The notes beneath the pieces are model-generated. The model had not been told where the DNA came from, did no database searches, and saw nothing but the letters and a program-made list of their open reading frames with translations. Position numbers and translations under genes: made by a program. Shown here piece after piece: positions 11,401 through 22,700 of a stretch of 64,000 nt of DNA; the stretch's first letter is position 1; each line of letters begins with the position of its first letter. The DNA is from Saprospiraceae bacterium. GTDB lineage: Bacteria; Bacteroidota; Bacteroidia; Chitinophagales; Saprospiraceae. Location: the NCBI GenBank assembly GCA_022842725.1, contig JALHOZ010000001.1:275309-339308 (forward strand), given 5' to 3'.

Positions 11401-13588
11401 CAGATGTCAGAATTCATTGAGTTGTGCTTTAAATAATCCAACGATTGTTACACCTCCTACAAGAGGAAGTTATAATGTTTTGACCAAAATGTATTCACCT
11501 AACAGTAATTTTATCGGAATTGACTCATTCAGGTATGAAGTATGTCAGACGCCTGTAGCTTCTCCGGTTAATTGTCAGAGAGCCTGGGTGTATATTACGG
11601 TTGTATCATTACAGGCACCGAATATTACCAATGGAATGGACGATTATGCTCAATCAGCTTATAATACGGCTCTTTCCAGAAGTGCTGCTTCAGGCTTATT
11701 GGCCAACGATACAGATCCTGAAGGTGACAATCAATCTGTTGTTGCATTTACATCAAATATTTCAGGTGTTGGAAATCTTGCAGTAAACAGTGATGGTAGT
11801 TATACTTTCACACCGGCTACAGGCTTTTACGGACCTTATTTCTGGCCTTACAGAGTTTGTGATAATCTCGGAGCTTGCGATAATGCGACTTTACATATTT
11901 TGGTAGAACATGAAAATCTGGCCAGTAAAGTTGGTAATTTTATTTGGTTGGACAATAATGCCAACGGAATTCAGGACATCGGAGAATCCGGTATGGCAAA
12001 TTGTCAGGTAAGACTGTACAATGATTCCGGAGTTATGGTGGCTTCAACCACAACAAGTGCTAACGGAGCTTATGAATTCGAAAACATAGCTGCAGGTAAC
12101 TATTTCATGAGGGTTATGACACCAACGAATTATGTTTATTCACCGGCACATGTGGGCGATCCGCTGACAGATAGTGATATTACCGGAACCATGGGAGCGG
12201 GTACAACCGGTTTTTTCCAGGTTGTTCCGGGAGAAGACAGAATGGACATTGATGCTGGAATGTATATTTGTTCAAGAGTATCGGGATACCTTTGGTATGA
12301 TTATCTGATGAATGACAGAAAAGATAATTTTGAAAATGGTATGAACGGACTTTTTGTCGAATTGTGGCGTAATGTAAACGGTACTTTTGAAAAAGTGGCA
12401 CAGGCTACTACAGGCAGACAACCGGGTACCGCCTCAGAAGACGGATATTTCAATTTTCCATGTGTTCCTCCGGGAGAGTACTATCTGAGGGTTGATTTGC
12501 CATTGATCGGTTTGGTAAGGGTCAGACCAAATATTGGCAATGATCCGACAAGAGACAGTGACCTGACCAATGCAAACGGTCCAATGACAACCAATACATT
12601 CAACCTGACACCGGGCCAACACAAGTCCGATCTTGCAGGCGGATTTTATCCAATGGCATCAGCAGGTAACAGAGTTTGGGTCGACGAAAACCATAATGGT
12701 ATTCAGGAAGATGGCGAACTACCGGTATCAGGTGTTGTAGTTGAAGCTCGTGATGCAAATACACATGCTATCAAAGGAGTTTCAACAACAGATGAAACAG
12801 GTGAATACAATATTGAATATCTCGAAAAATCAGATGTTTATCTGAAGTTCAGACTTCCTTCCACCCATACTGATTTTACAAGAACCTATGCACGGATTGG
12901 AGATGATGCCATGAATAGCGACGTTGACAATTCATTCGGACCTTGGACAACCAGAGCTGTAGCCATGGAGCCAAATCTTTTAAATCCTCATATAGACCTT
13001 GGTATCGTCGCAGGTGTACTTCCGGTGACCTGGGTCAATGTCAATGCTTCAAAGGATCAGAAAGGTCAGCATGTCATCCAATGGGAAACGGCCAATGAGG
13101 TCAATCTCAGTCATTATATTGTAGAAAGAAGTATGCACAATACAGACAATTTTGTACCTGCAGGCGACAAAATATTGCCTCTTGAAGGACAAAACATTAA
13201 TAAAATTTATAGTGCATTAGATAGGGATAATCAGAATTTTGGTGTCTATTATTACAGAATCAAACAAGTTGATTTAGACGGTAAGTTTACTTATAGTTCC
13301 ACCGTTTCTTTGAGAAATGAATATGATTATAATGTGAGCGTTTATCCTTCACCGGCAACTCAATCAACCATCGTCTCTGTAAGTCTGCCAAAAGAAGGAC
13401 ATATCTCCATTGATCTGTTTGATCTGAACGGAAAACACATTGCCAAACTAAGGGAATCAAGTGAGTTTGACAAAGGTAACCATCCGATTGAATTAAATCT
13501 CTCAAACATCAACAGTGGCGTATATTCATTATCGATTGTCATTGAAAATCAGGTTGTCACCAAGAAGCTGGTGATTTTATCAAAATAA
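5405..13588 (+). CDS. Giant secreted repeat protein with SdrD_B-like domains and T9SS type-A-like C-terminal sorting domain
   Basis: Signal peptide MKIRNLWCAIVFGILFFQNGFSQ. Seven ~180-aa tandem repeats. Three SdrD_B-like domains (GNFIWLDNNANGIQDIGESG..., GNRVWVDENHNGIQEDGE...). C-terminus VSVYPSPATQSTIVSVSLPKEGHISIDLFDLNGKHI...SGVYSLSIVIENQVVTKKLVILSK. Confidence 0.92.
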   Translation: MKIRNLWCAIVFGILFFQNGFSQITNLDYQIRFNPANCRWDCFIVINGGSATSPSQRTQSNAQYSVVVPTGSTVSVAQNFNPIQNNLNYTGTIPTVWSEGSRIVSPAVEPQSDFYGFTPSLNPTSWFNNIVAGDTIRLFSLNITPTPNCASGVRIFRNGIDPPSSAPGMGGGDFSNGYTLGGIAQRYRANLPKVNPPAPVLNATTTCSRGVEIDLSVTTTSCLNPMTYSWSGPNGFTATTQDVNINPATLANTGQYTVTVTNARGCSATRTIEAVSKPNAGNNFTGCASQQYNLQGTEPNTGTWSPLGANPAGATLIPGANGAASVSFDGTAIGNYSFIYDTGACKDTVVATINQADAGDDPASVNCNVTGTASLGATGTGFWSLGAGSAGTVNFSNALDPNTTVSGFSVPGIYYFVWTSQSCTDMVQLTVDDECSCAITNNVLNAVNPSTYCGLSSNITITGSNPTPAGGEYLWIYSLNNGLYSSATGTNNQQNYTTGILGQGAHRFRRVYSLPSAPGCLDTSNVVLLTVSESPAAPTNLTANPNPSCIGQTINLSVTNISGITYTWTASSANAGLNNSTSSTNTMLPVSSGNYGVSVTASSNGCTSSPASINVLVYDTPPTPNINSVTFTNPTVCNGSDGTISFSGLTPNTSFIINYTRNSTNQSANVTTSGTGVGIITGLSAGTYTNFTVVTFNGCPSGTYAGPVNLVDPNAPAAPANLAASPNPTCQNVPISLSVTNNPGATYTWSSTSAGAGLNSSITNTNTMLPTTSGFFNIMVTQTVAGCTSPAANLGISVNASPPTPTAGSVTSTNPTTCGGANGTITLSGYLTNTSYTVDYLFNGNPVTTTITSNGSGNIVISGRSAGSYSNFRITNVSGCASAVFPGPVVLTNPSAPAAPSNLTANPNPVCMGLTAALTVTNNPGATYTWTASNANAGLTASANSNTSMAPLSTGTYTISVTQTVAGCTSLPASLSVVVNPGAPVLTGVTGTNPSTCSGSDGIITISGAANNTTYTVNYTKNGSPVSTSLTSNASGQIVISGQTSGVYASFNVTNSSNCTSNTLAGPVLLTDPNAPSAPANLTANPNPVCAGTTVNLSVTNNPGATYTWTASNANAGLVASTSNTTTMTSNVAATYTILVSQTVGGCTSPTASVQVVVNPLPATPVAGQFTSTNPSTCGGTNGSISISGLIPNTQYSLQYSRNNVTQNISLTANGTGIITIPNLTAGTYNNFRLTNSNNCQSGVSTHSISLSDPGAPAIPQNLTAIPNPVCLGASVNLSVTNNPGATYLWTASSANAGLTTSSTNTTSMLATVAGSYTINVTQTVAGCTSDPAQISVVVNANPPSLSGTNVTGVNPTSCGGSNGQINISGLANNTIYTLQYSVGANTLNVTVTSNSSGIASVTGLLAGSYSNFRLTNASSCSSNTFPGPIVLSDPSAPAIPGLTASPNPACLGTTVNFTATGASGATFSWSAGSLQAGLGSSNTATNWMMPTSAGTFVISVTQSLGSCSSPAATVSVLINPVPPTPTAGNVTSTNPTICAGTNGTISLAGYPANQTYNVTYSRNNVQVTVSVTSNGVGIITISNLTAGTYSNFSVTSAAGCASGIFAGPVSLNDPNSPAAPANLNAVPNPVCIGNQVNLSVTNTSGATYTWTVSPAGAGLGTSTSNTNTMNPTLVGSYTVQVSQTIAGCTSPNASVVVVVNPVPATPDANTVSKVDPTCDNANGSLLISGLVANADYTVQYSYNNSPRSVNATSNNSGVITITNLAGGQYTNFRLTNAFGCTSGLYAGPVNLINPGLPSAPSGIRFSPDFVCIKNNVVLNVDPIQGATYNWYTSSPLAGLSQSTGASTSMVPAAAGLYAISVTQTINGCTSPPASIVVEVRGDCFNPDFDVTYVDIQVTGNVSTNDGASGASYTSIQPVAGNPSPCIPSLQNDGTYIFVCSVAGVYQFEVNSCTSSCDVVPLVITVLMQNVNNKPPVVNHDYARTKMNIPIEIEILVNDRCQNSLSCALNNPTIVTPPTRGSYNVLTKMYSPNSNFIGIDSFRYEVCQTPVASPVNCQRAWVYITVVSLQAPNITNGMDDYAQSAYNTALSRSAASGLLANDTDPEGDNQSVVAFTSNISGVGNLAVNSDGSYTFTPATGFYGPYFWPYRVCDNLGACDNATLHILVEHENLASKVGNFIWLDNNANGIQDIGESGMANCQVRLYNDSGVMVASTTTSANGAYEFENIAAGNYFMRVMTPTNYVYSPAHVGDPLTDSDITGTMGAGTTGFFQVVPGEDRMDIDAGMYICSRVSGYLWYDYLMNDRKDNFENGMNGLFVELWRNVNGTFEKVAQATTGRQPGTASEDGYFNFPCVPPGEYYLRVDLPLIGLVRVRPNIGNDPTRDSDLTNANGPMTTNTFNLTPGQHKSDLAGGFYPMASAGNRVWVDENHNGIQEDGELPVSGVVVEARDANTHAIKGVSTTDETGEYNIEYLEKSDVYLKFRLPSTHTDFTRTYARIGDDAMNSDVDNSFGPWTTRAVAMEPNLLNPHIDLGIVAGVLPVTWVNVNASKDQKGQHVIQWETANEVNLSHYIVERSMHNTDNFVPAGDKILPLEGQNINKIYSALDRDNQNFGVYYYRIKQVDLDGKFTYSSTVSLRNEYDYNVSVYPSPATQSTIVSVSLPKEGHISIDLFDLNGKHIAKLRESSEFDKGNHPIELNLSNINSGVYSLSIVIENQVVTKKLVILSK
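7010..11050 (+). repeat. Seven tandem ~540-nt (~180 aa) two-domain repeats in second giant ORF
   Basis: Repeat starts (PxTPxxxxVTxTNPTxCxGxNG...) at about 7264, 7809, 8350, 8890, 9430, 9970, 10513. Paired with (A)PANLTANPNPVCxGxxVxLSVTNNPGATYTWTAS... Confidence 0.85.
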
Positions 13589-13599
13589 AACCAAAAATT

Positions 13600-13636
13600 T
13601 CCGGAAAAAGTATGAAAGTACTTTTTCCGGATTTTT
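13600..13636 (+). terminator. Intrinsic terminator after second giant ORF
   Basis: TCCGGAAAAAGTA TGAAAG TACTTTTTCCGGA followed by TTTTT. Confidence 0.85.
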
Positions 13637-13797
13637 CCCGGAAAAACCAAAAACCGACTAAGCTAATAAGAATTTTATTCTGATTATGTATTTTTTATCG
13701 GAATTAAATCAATAATACTTGGAAGGCTTTCCTGGAGATTATAAAAGTTTGAATTCTAAGAATTCGTTTTTACATTACATTTTCAAGGTAGCTAAAC

Positions 13798-16700
13798 ATG
13801 ATAAGAAAATTTATCGCCCAATTCTTTTTTATTTTTTTAATGACTATCCCGTTTACAGTTTCTGCACAATTGGATTCTGTAAAATATATATTGGTTTATG
13901 ACACAACAACGTGTCTCTACAATGTGTGTATTAAAATTGTCGGAGGGAGTGCCACTAGTTTAGGGCAACGTACACAGGCAAACTCAACCATCAGTATGGT
14001 GATGAGTGCATCTGACACGATGGAAATTGTTCAATTGTATATGCCTTTGAGATATAATCAAACGTATACCGGGACAGAGCCCACCACCTGGAATATTTCT
14101 ACCCAGGTATTTGCTCCTGCAGCACAGCCTCAAAGTAATTTTTACACTATAGTACCTGCATTATCTCCGGCTTCACAATATAATAATCTTGCTACCGGCG
14201 ATACCATTAAGTTGTTTTCAATCAGAGTATGGAATAAAGCAACCGGAGAACCCTTATTAAATTGTGGACGTACCATCAGATTTTTCAGAAATGGAATAGA
14301 CCCGGGATCAGGAGCTCCCGGAATGAACTCCGGAGACTTCAGCAACGGATTTACAGTAGGTTCTTTTAAACAGTTATACAGAGGAAATCTCAACCCTGTA
14401 ACTCCACCAAAACCAAAATTAAATTATGAAATTAATTGTACAAACGATATAAGTCTGGATTTACAGCCTCAAACCACACTTTGCCAACAACCTTTAAAAT
14501 TCGGTTGGTCAGGACCCGGTTATTCTTCTTTGAATGAAGATATCATGATCACACCGGCTTCAACCTTTAACAACGGTATTTATTCGGTCACCGTGACTGA
14601 TGAATATGAATGTGAAGAAATTCTCGATATCGAACTTGAAAGAAAACCAAACGCAGGAACTGATATTGTACTTTGTGGCGGTGGTTCAACCACATTGTCA
14701 GCAAGTGCAGATAATCCCGGTACATGGACTTCTGACCCTTTAAACGGACCGGGAGCCAATATTTCAAATACTTCCAATCCATCAACCAATGTAACTTTTG
14801 CACCGGGATCTACCGGTGTTTACGCATTTATATACGAAGCTTCGGTTTGTAGTGACACAGTAAGAGTCACTGTACTGGATGCGGTTTCCGTAAATATTGT
14901 CGGAGATAATCAGTTTTGTCCCGGCAATTCTGTGACATTAAGCACAGATGCCGGAAGCGGTTTTGTTTGGAGCACCGGTGCAACAACACCTGCTATCGAC
15001 GTGTCAGCACCAGGAACTTACAGAGTGACCATCACAGATATGGTAGGTTGTACTGCGACGGCAAGTCGCGTTGTTACAGCCTTAACTCCTCCAAATGCAG
15101 TTATATCAGGAGATAATGATGTTTGTCAGGGAGGAAGCGTCACTTTTACAGCCAGTGGAGGCGTAAGTTATGAATGGAGTTCAGGGTTTCCGGGAGCAAC
15201 CATAACCGTTTCAGACAACAGCCCTCAGGTGGTCACCGTGACCGATGCCAATGGATGTACCGATACAGCCGAAAAATCATTGATCATCAATCCTGAGCCA
15301 AATGCTTCTATATCCGGTGATGATGCTGTTTGTACAGGTGGAAGTGCCACTTTTACTGCAAATGGAGGTGTGAGTTACCTTTGGAATTCTGTCACACCCG
15401 GCGCATCGATCGTTGTTTCAAACAATACCCCGCAAGTGGTTCTGGTCACTGACGCCAACGGATGTACAGCAACAGCCGAAAAAACATTGACAATTAATCC
15501 GGAACCTGTAGCCACCATAAGTGGAGATGATGAAATTTGTGCCGGTAATACGGCCATCTTCACCGCAAATGGTGGGAATACTTACCTTTGGCAATCCGGT
15601 TCTTCAAGTGCTACCATTACGGTATCTAATAATACCACACAGGTGGTTACCGTAACCGATGCCAATAATTGTACAGCCACAGCTGAAAAAACATTGACCA
15701 TCAATCCTAATCCTGTTGCTTCCATTTCAGGCGATAATGAGGTTTGTGACGGCGAAAGTGTCACTTTTACTGCAAGCGGAGGTATAAGTTATGAATGGAA
15801 TCTTGGTACACCAGGAGCGAACATATTGGTTTCTGATAATTCCACTCAGGTTGTTACCGTGACGGATGCCAATGGTTGTACAGATACAGCTCAAAAAACG
15901 TTAAATATTTTAGCTTCACCTGTTGCCGTTATTTCAGGCGACAATGAAGTGTGTGACGGTGGAAGTGCCACTTTCACTGCCAGTGGCGGAGTAAGTTATT
16001 TATGGAATATTGGTGCGCCTGGCGTTACCATTTCGGTTTCAGATAATACAACCCGAATAGTGACCGTCACTGACAGTAACGGATGTACAGCCACAGCAGA
16101 AAAGACTTTAACAATAAATACAAATCCAACAGCTAACATTTCCGGTGATGATGAGGTATGTTTAGGTGGAAGCGCTACGTTCACTGCGAATGGTGGGGTG
16201 ACTTACATTTGGAGTGTCGGTAATCAGACAACCCAAAGCATTATCGTTTCTACAGCAACAAATGCCATAGTGACGGTTACCGACGCGAATGGATGTACAG
16301 ATACGGCTGAAAAAACATTGTCCATTAATCCAAATCCGGTTGCTTCGATTTCAGGGGATGACGAGGTTTGTATGGGAGGAAGTGTTACATTTACCGCAAA
16401 TGGCGGAAATACCTACCTTTGGAGTATCGGTAATCAGACAACACCAAGTATCACCGTTTCCAACGGAACACCTGTCGTAGTGACAGTAACGGATGCGAAC
16501 GGATGTACAGATACAGCTGAAAAAACATTGTCCATTAATCCAAATCCGGTTGCTTCGATCTCAGGGGATGACGAAACTTGTTCAGGCGGCAGTGTCACGT
16601 TTACCGCAAATGGCGGAACTTCTTATGATTGGAATATAGGCGGCCAAACAACTCAAAGTATAACTGTTTCCACGGCAACTACAGCAATAGTGACAGTTAC

Positions 16701-19700
16701 CGATGCAAATGGATGTACAGATACTGCTGAAAAAACATTAACAATCTATACTAATCCTACAGCGAGTATCTCAGGTGATGATGCTGTTTGTTTGGGTGAA
16801 AGCGCAACTTTTACGGCAAATGGCGGAACTTCTTATAATTGGAATATAGGTGGACAAACAACCCAAAGTATAACTGTTTCCTCGGCAACTACAGCCACAG
16901 TGACGGTTACCGATGCGAATGGATGTACCGATACCGCAGAAAAAACATTGACCATTCATCCTGTTCCTGATGCCGGTGCAGATCAGAGTGTAAATTGTTA
17001 TGCTACAGATGTGGCGACGCTTCAAGCAATGGGAGCAGGAACATGGACACTGGTTTCGGGACCCGGCACAGCAACCATTACAAATTCCAATGCACCAAAT
17101 ACAACCGTCAGTGGATTTTCAGGACCAGGCACATATGAACTGATCTGGTCAAATGGATTCTGTGAAGACAGAGTTTTGATTACCGTAGGAAATAATTGCG
17201 CTTGTCCTCCGGGAGATAATCAGATTACATCACCTGCAATTACAGAATCGTGTGGAACATATCCTGTAACCAATATAATAGGAAATAATGCAACACCTTC
17301 AGGTGGAAGCTATATTTGGGAAATGGAGACTAACGGAGGTGGATTTGTTGCCGCTTCAGGAACCAACAATCAAAAAGATTACACCACACCGGTTTTGAAT
17401 CCGGGAACATACAGAATCAGAAGAGTTTACAATGTGATGGCCAATGGTCAGGATTGTGTATACGAAAGTAATATAGTACAAATAGAAGTTTACGCCAACC
17501 CAACAGCTTCCATCACAGGTAATGACGAAGTGTGTGACGGCGGAAGTGTGACGTTTACTGCAAATGGCGGAACATCTTATGATTGGAATATAGGCGGCCA
17601 AACAACCCAAAGTATAACTGTTTCCACAGCAACTACAGCAATAGTGACAGTTACCGATGTGAATGGATGTACAGATACGGCTGAAAAAACATTGACCATC
17701 AATACTAATCCTACAGCGAGCATCTCAGGTGATGATGCTGTTTGTTCAGGTGGAAGTGTCACGTTTACCGCAAATGGCGGAACATCTTATGATTGGAATA
17801 TAGGTGGACAAACAACCCAAAGTATAACTGTTTCCACGGCAACTACAGCTATAGTGACGGTGACAGATGCGAACGGATGTACAGATACGGCTGAAAAAAC
17901 ATTGACGATCAATGCAAATCCTACAGCCGTTATCTCAGGGGATGACGAGGTTTGTTTGGGAGGAAGTGTTACGTTTACCGCAAATGGAGGAAATACCTAC
18001 CTTTGGAGTATCGGTAATCAGACAACACCAAGTATCACCGTTTCCAACGGAACACCTGTCGTAGTGACAGTAACGGATGCGAATGGATGTACAGATACTG
18101 CTGAAAAAACATTAACAATCAATACTAATCCTACAGCGAGTATCTCAGGTGATGATGCTGTTTGTTTGGGTGAAAGCGCAACTTTTACGGCAAATGGCGG
18201 AACTTCTTATAATTGGAATATAGGTGGGCAAATAACTCAAAGTATAACTGTTTCCACAGCAACTACAGCCATAGTGACGGTGACCGATGCGAATGGATGT
18301 ACAGATACTGCTGAAAAAACATTGACGATCAATACAAATCCGGTTGCTTCAATTTCAGGAGATGATGATGTTTGTTCAGGCGGTAGCGTAACTTTCACTG
18401 CAAATGGTGGTGTGAGTTATCTTTGGAACATTGGCAGTCAGACAACCCAAAGTATCACCGTTTCCACGGCAACTACAGCAATAGTGACGGTAACCGATGC
18501 GAATGGATGTACAGATACCGCAACAAAAACGTTAACTGTTTATCCTGTACCGAACGCCGGTGCAAATCAAAGTGTAAATTGTTATGCTACAGATGTGGCG
18601 ACGCTTAATGGGACAGGAACAGGAACATGGACACTGATTCCGGGACCCGGCACAGCAACCATTACAAATTCCAACGCACCAAATACAACCGTCAGCGGAT
18701 TTTCAGGATCAGGCACATATGAACTGATCTGGTCAAACGGATTTTGTGAAGACAGAGTCCTGATTACCGTAGGAAATAATTGTGCTTGTCCTCCGGGAGA
18801 TAATCAGATTACATCACCTGCAATTACCGAAGCTTGTGGAACATATCCTGCAACGACTATCATCGGAAATGATGCAACACCATCAGGTGGCACCTACGTT
18901 TGGGAAATGGAGACTAACGGCGTAGGTTTTGTTGCCGCTTCAGGAACCAATAATCAGAAAAATTACACTACACCGGTTTTAAATCCGGGAATATATAGAA
19001 TCAGAAGAATATATAATGTAATGGCTAATGGCCAGGATTGCGAATACGAAAGCAATATTATACAAATAGAAGTTCATGCCAATCCAATAGCTTCAATTTC
19101 CGGCGACGACGAAACCTGTTCTGGCGGCAGTGTCACTTTTACTGCAAATGGTGGTGTAAGTTACCGATGGAATATCGGCAATCAGACAACCCAAAGCATT
19201 ACTGTTTCCACAGCAACAACAGCCATAGTGACGGTTACAGATGCTAATGGATGTACAGATACCGCTGAAAAAACATTGACCATCAATGCAAATCCTACAG
19301 CCGGTATCTCAGGGGATGACGAGGTTTGTTTGGGCGGCAGTGTCACGTTTACAGCAAATGGAGGAACTTCTTATAATTGGAATATAGGCGGCCAAACAAC
19401 CCAAAGTATAACTGTTTCCACTGCAACAACAGCCATAGTGACGGTGACAGATGTGAATGGATGTACAGCCACCGCTGAAAAAACATTGACGATCAATACA
19501 AATCCTACAGCCGGTATCTCAGGGGATGACGAGGTTTGTTTGGGAGGAAGTGTCACGTTTACTGCAAATGGAGGAACTTCTTATGATTGGAATATAGGTG
19601 GACAAACAACTCAAAGTATAACTGTTTCCACGGCAACTACAGCAATAGTGACAGTGACCGATGCAAATGGATGTACGGATACTGCTGAAAAAACATTGTC

Positions 19701-22700
19701 CATTAATCCAAATCCGGTTGCTTCCATTTCAGGAGATGATGATGTTTGTTCAAGCGGCAGTGTAACTTTCATTGCAAATGGTGGAAATACTTACCTTTGG
19801 AGTATTGGTAATCAAACAACCCAAAGTATCACCGTTTCCACGGCAACTACAGCAATAGTGACGGTGACCGATGCGAATGGATGTACAGCTACTGCTGAAA
19901 AAACATTGACGATCAATACAAATCCGGTTGCTTCCATTTCAGGAGATGATGATGTTTGTTCAGGCGGTAGTGTAACTTTCACTGCAAATGGTGGAGTAAC
20001 TTACGATTGGGGATTGGGTAATACAAATGCCATCATTACCGTTTCTGACAATACGCCTTGGGTAGTCACTGTGACTGATATCAATGGTTGTACAGACACT
20101 GCAACAAAAACGTTAACCGTTCATCCTGTACCGGACGCCGGACCGGATGTTTCTTTAAATTGTTATGTAACTGATGAAGCATTCCTTAATGCGATAGGTT
20201 CAGGAACATGGTCTTATGCTAACGGACCTGGACTTCCTTATATTTTGGATGTAAATCAGGCTAATACTATAGTAAATAATTTTCCATCTCCTGGTACATA
20301 CAATTTGATATGGTCAAACGGATTTTGCGAAGACCTGATGTCGATTACTGTCGGAGACCTTTGTGATTGTCCGACGGGTGTAAATAATATTTCTGCACCG
20401 TCAAATACAACAGCATGTAATGAATTTCCACAAACAATGATTATCGGTAACGATGCCACACCTTTTGGCGGCAACTATATTTGGGAAATCTCGATAAACG
20501 GAGGAGCTTTTGCTAATGCTCCCGGATCAAATGTCACAAGAGATTATATTACAAATATACTTAACGAAGGAACTTATACTTTCCGAAGAATTTACCGGGT
20601 AATGGCCAATGGTCAGGATTGTATTTACGAAAGTAATCCAATCACAATAACTGTTTTTCCAAATCCGGTAGCTACGATTTTAGGTGAAGACGCAGTTTGT
20701 GATGGTCAAAGTACAATCTTTACTGCAAATGGTGGAGTAACTTACGATTGGGGATTGGGTAATACAAATGCCATCATTACCGTTTCTGACAATACGCCTT
20801 GGGTAGTCACTGTGACTGATATCAATGGTTGTACGGCAACTGCCCAAAAAACGTTAACCATTCACCCGAATCCTATCGCTTCTATAACCGGTGATGATTT
20901 TGTTTGTCAAGGTGGAAGTGTTGACTTTACCGCTGAAGGTGGATTGTTATACAGTTGGAATACAACAGAAGCAACTCAAACTATTTCTGTTTCAGATGCT
21001 TTAACAAAAATTGTCACTGTAACAGATGCCAACGGATGTACAGATACCGCTGAAAAATCACTTAATTTTTACACAAACCCAACAGCCTCTATCACAGGTG
21101 ATGATTTTGTTTGTGAAGGCGGAAGTGTAGACTTTACCGCTGAAGGTGGGTTGTTATACAGTTGGAATACAACAGAAGCAACCCAAACTATCTCTGTTTC
21201 AGATGCTTTGACAAAAATAGTCACAGTCACTGACATAAACGGATGTACAGCCACTGCTGAAAAAACATTGACAGTTCACCCTGTTCCTGATGCAGGTTCG
21301 GATATTTCTGTAAACTGTTATGTATCTGATGTCGTAAGCATGAATGCAAATGGTTCAGGTACCTGGTCTCAAGGGATTGTTTCAGGAACTTTTATCATTT
21401 CGAATGTTAATAATGCGATTACAACAATAAGTGGATTTAGTGCACCGGGAACCTATCAGTTTTATTGGTCCTCACCATTCTGCGAAGACGTAGTCACCAT
21501 CACCGTAGGTGACAATTGTGATTGTCCTTCAGGTGATAACCAAATCATAGCACCGGCTTTAACAGAAATATGTCAATCATATCCTGCGACCGTGATTACA
21601 GGAAATGACGGAAGCCCGACAGGCGGAACATATGTGTGGCAAATCAATGCCAACAACACTGGTTTTGTATCAGCAGGAGGCATCAACAATACAAAAGATT
21701 ATACGACATTAGTATTACCTGTCGGCAATTATATCATCAGAAGAGTTTATACGGTTGTGGCCAATGGTCAGGATTGTATCTACGAAAGCAATCCGGTGAA
21801 TATAACGGTAAATCCAAATCCTGTAGCTACCATTTCCGGTGACGAAACAGTTTGCCAAGGCGAAAGCACAACTTTTACGGCGAGCGGCGGAACAAATTAC
21901 CTTTGGAGCACAGGTCCGAATACACCAAGTATTACGTTGTCTGCAGCTTCAACGGTTATTGTTACTGTAACAGATGCCAACGGATGTACAGCAACCGCTG
22001 AAAGAACATTGACGGTAAATCCAAATCCTGTAGCTACCATTTCTGGTGACGAAACAGTTTGCCAAGGCGAAAGCACAACTTTCATTGTGAGCGGAGGAAC
22101 AGATTACCTTTGGAGTACAGGTCCGAATACACCAAGTATTACGTTGTCAACAGGTTCCACAGTCATGGTAACCGTGACAGATGCCAACGGATGTACAGCA
22201 ACTGCTGAAAGAACATTGACGGTTAATCCTAACCCTACAGCCACCATTTCCGGTGACGACGCAGTTTGTTTAGGCGAAAGTACAACGTTCACTGCGAATG
22301 GCGGAACAGATTACATTTGGAGTACAGGTCCGAATACACCAAGTATCACGTTGTCTACAGCTTCAACAGTAATTGTTACCGTAACAGACGCCAACGGATG
22401 TACAGCGACTGCCGAAAGAACGTTGACGGTTAATCCTCTACCAAATGCCGGCCCGGATCGATCTGCCAATTGTTATGTAAGTGATATTGTCACCTTAGTA
22501 GCGACAGGAACAGGTACCTGGTCCTGGGCATCAAGCAGTTTGACGGCAACGATCGATAACGTCACTTCTGCAACTACCACCATCAGTGGTTTCCCATCAG
22601 CAGGAACCTACGAATTGATTTGGTCCAACGGAAATTGTGAAGACGTAGTAACCATCACTGTAGGCGACAATTGTGATTGTCCTTCAGGTGATAATCAAAT

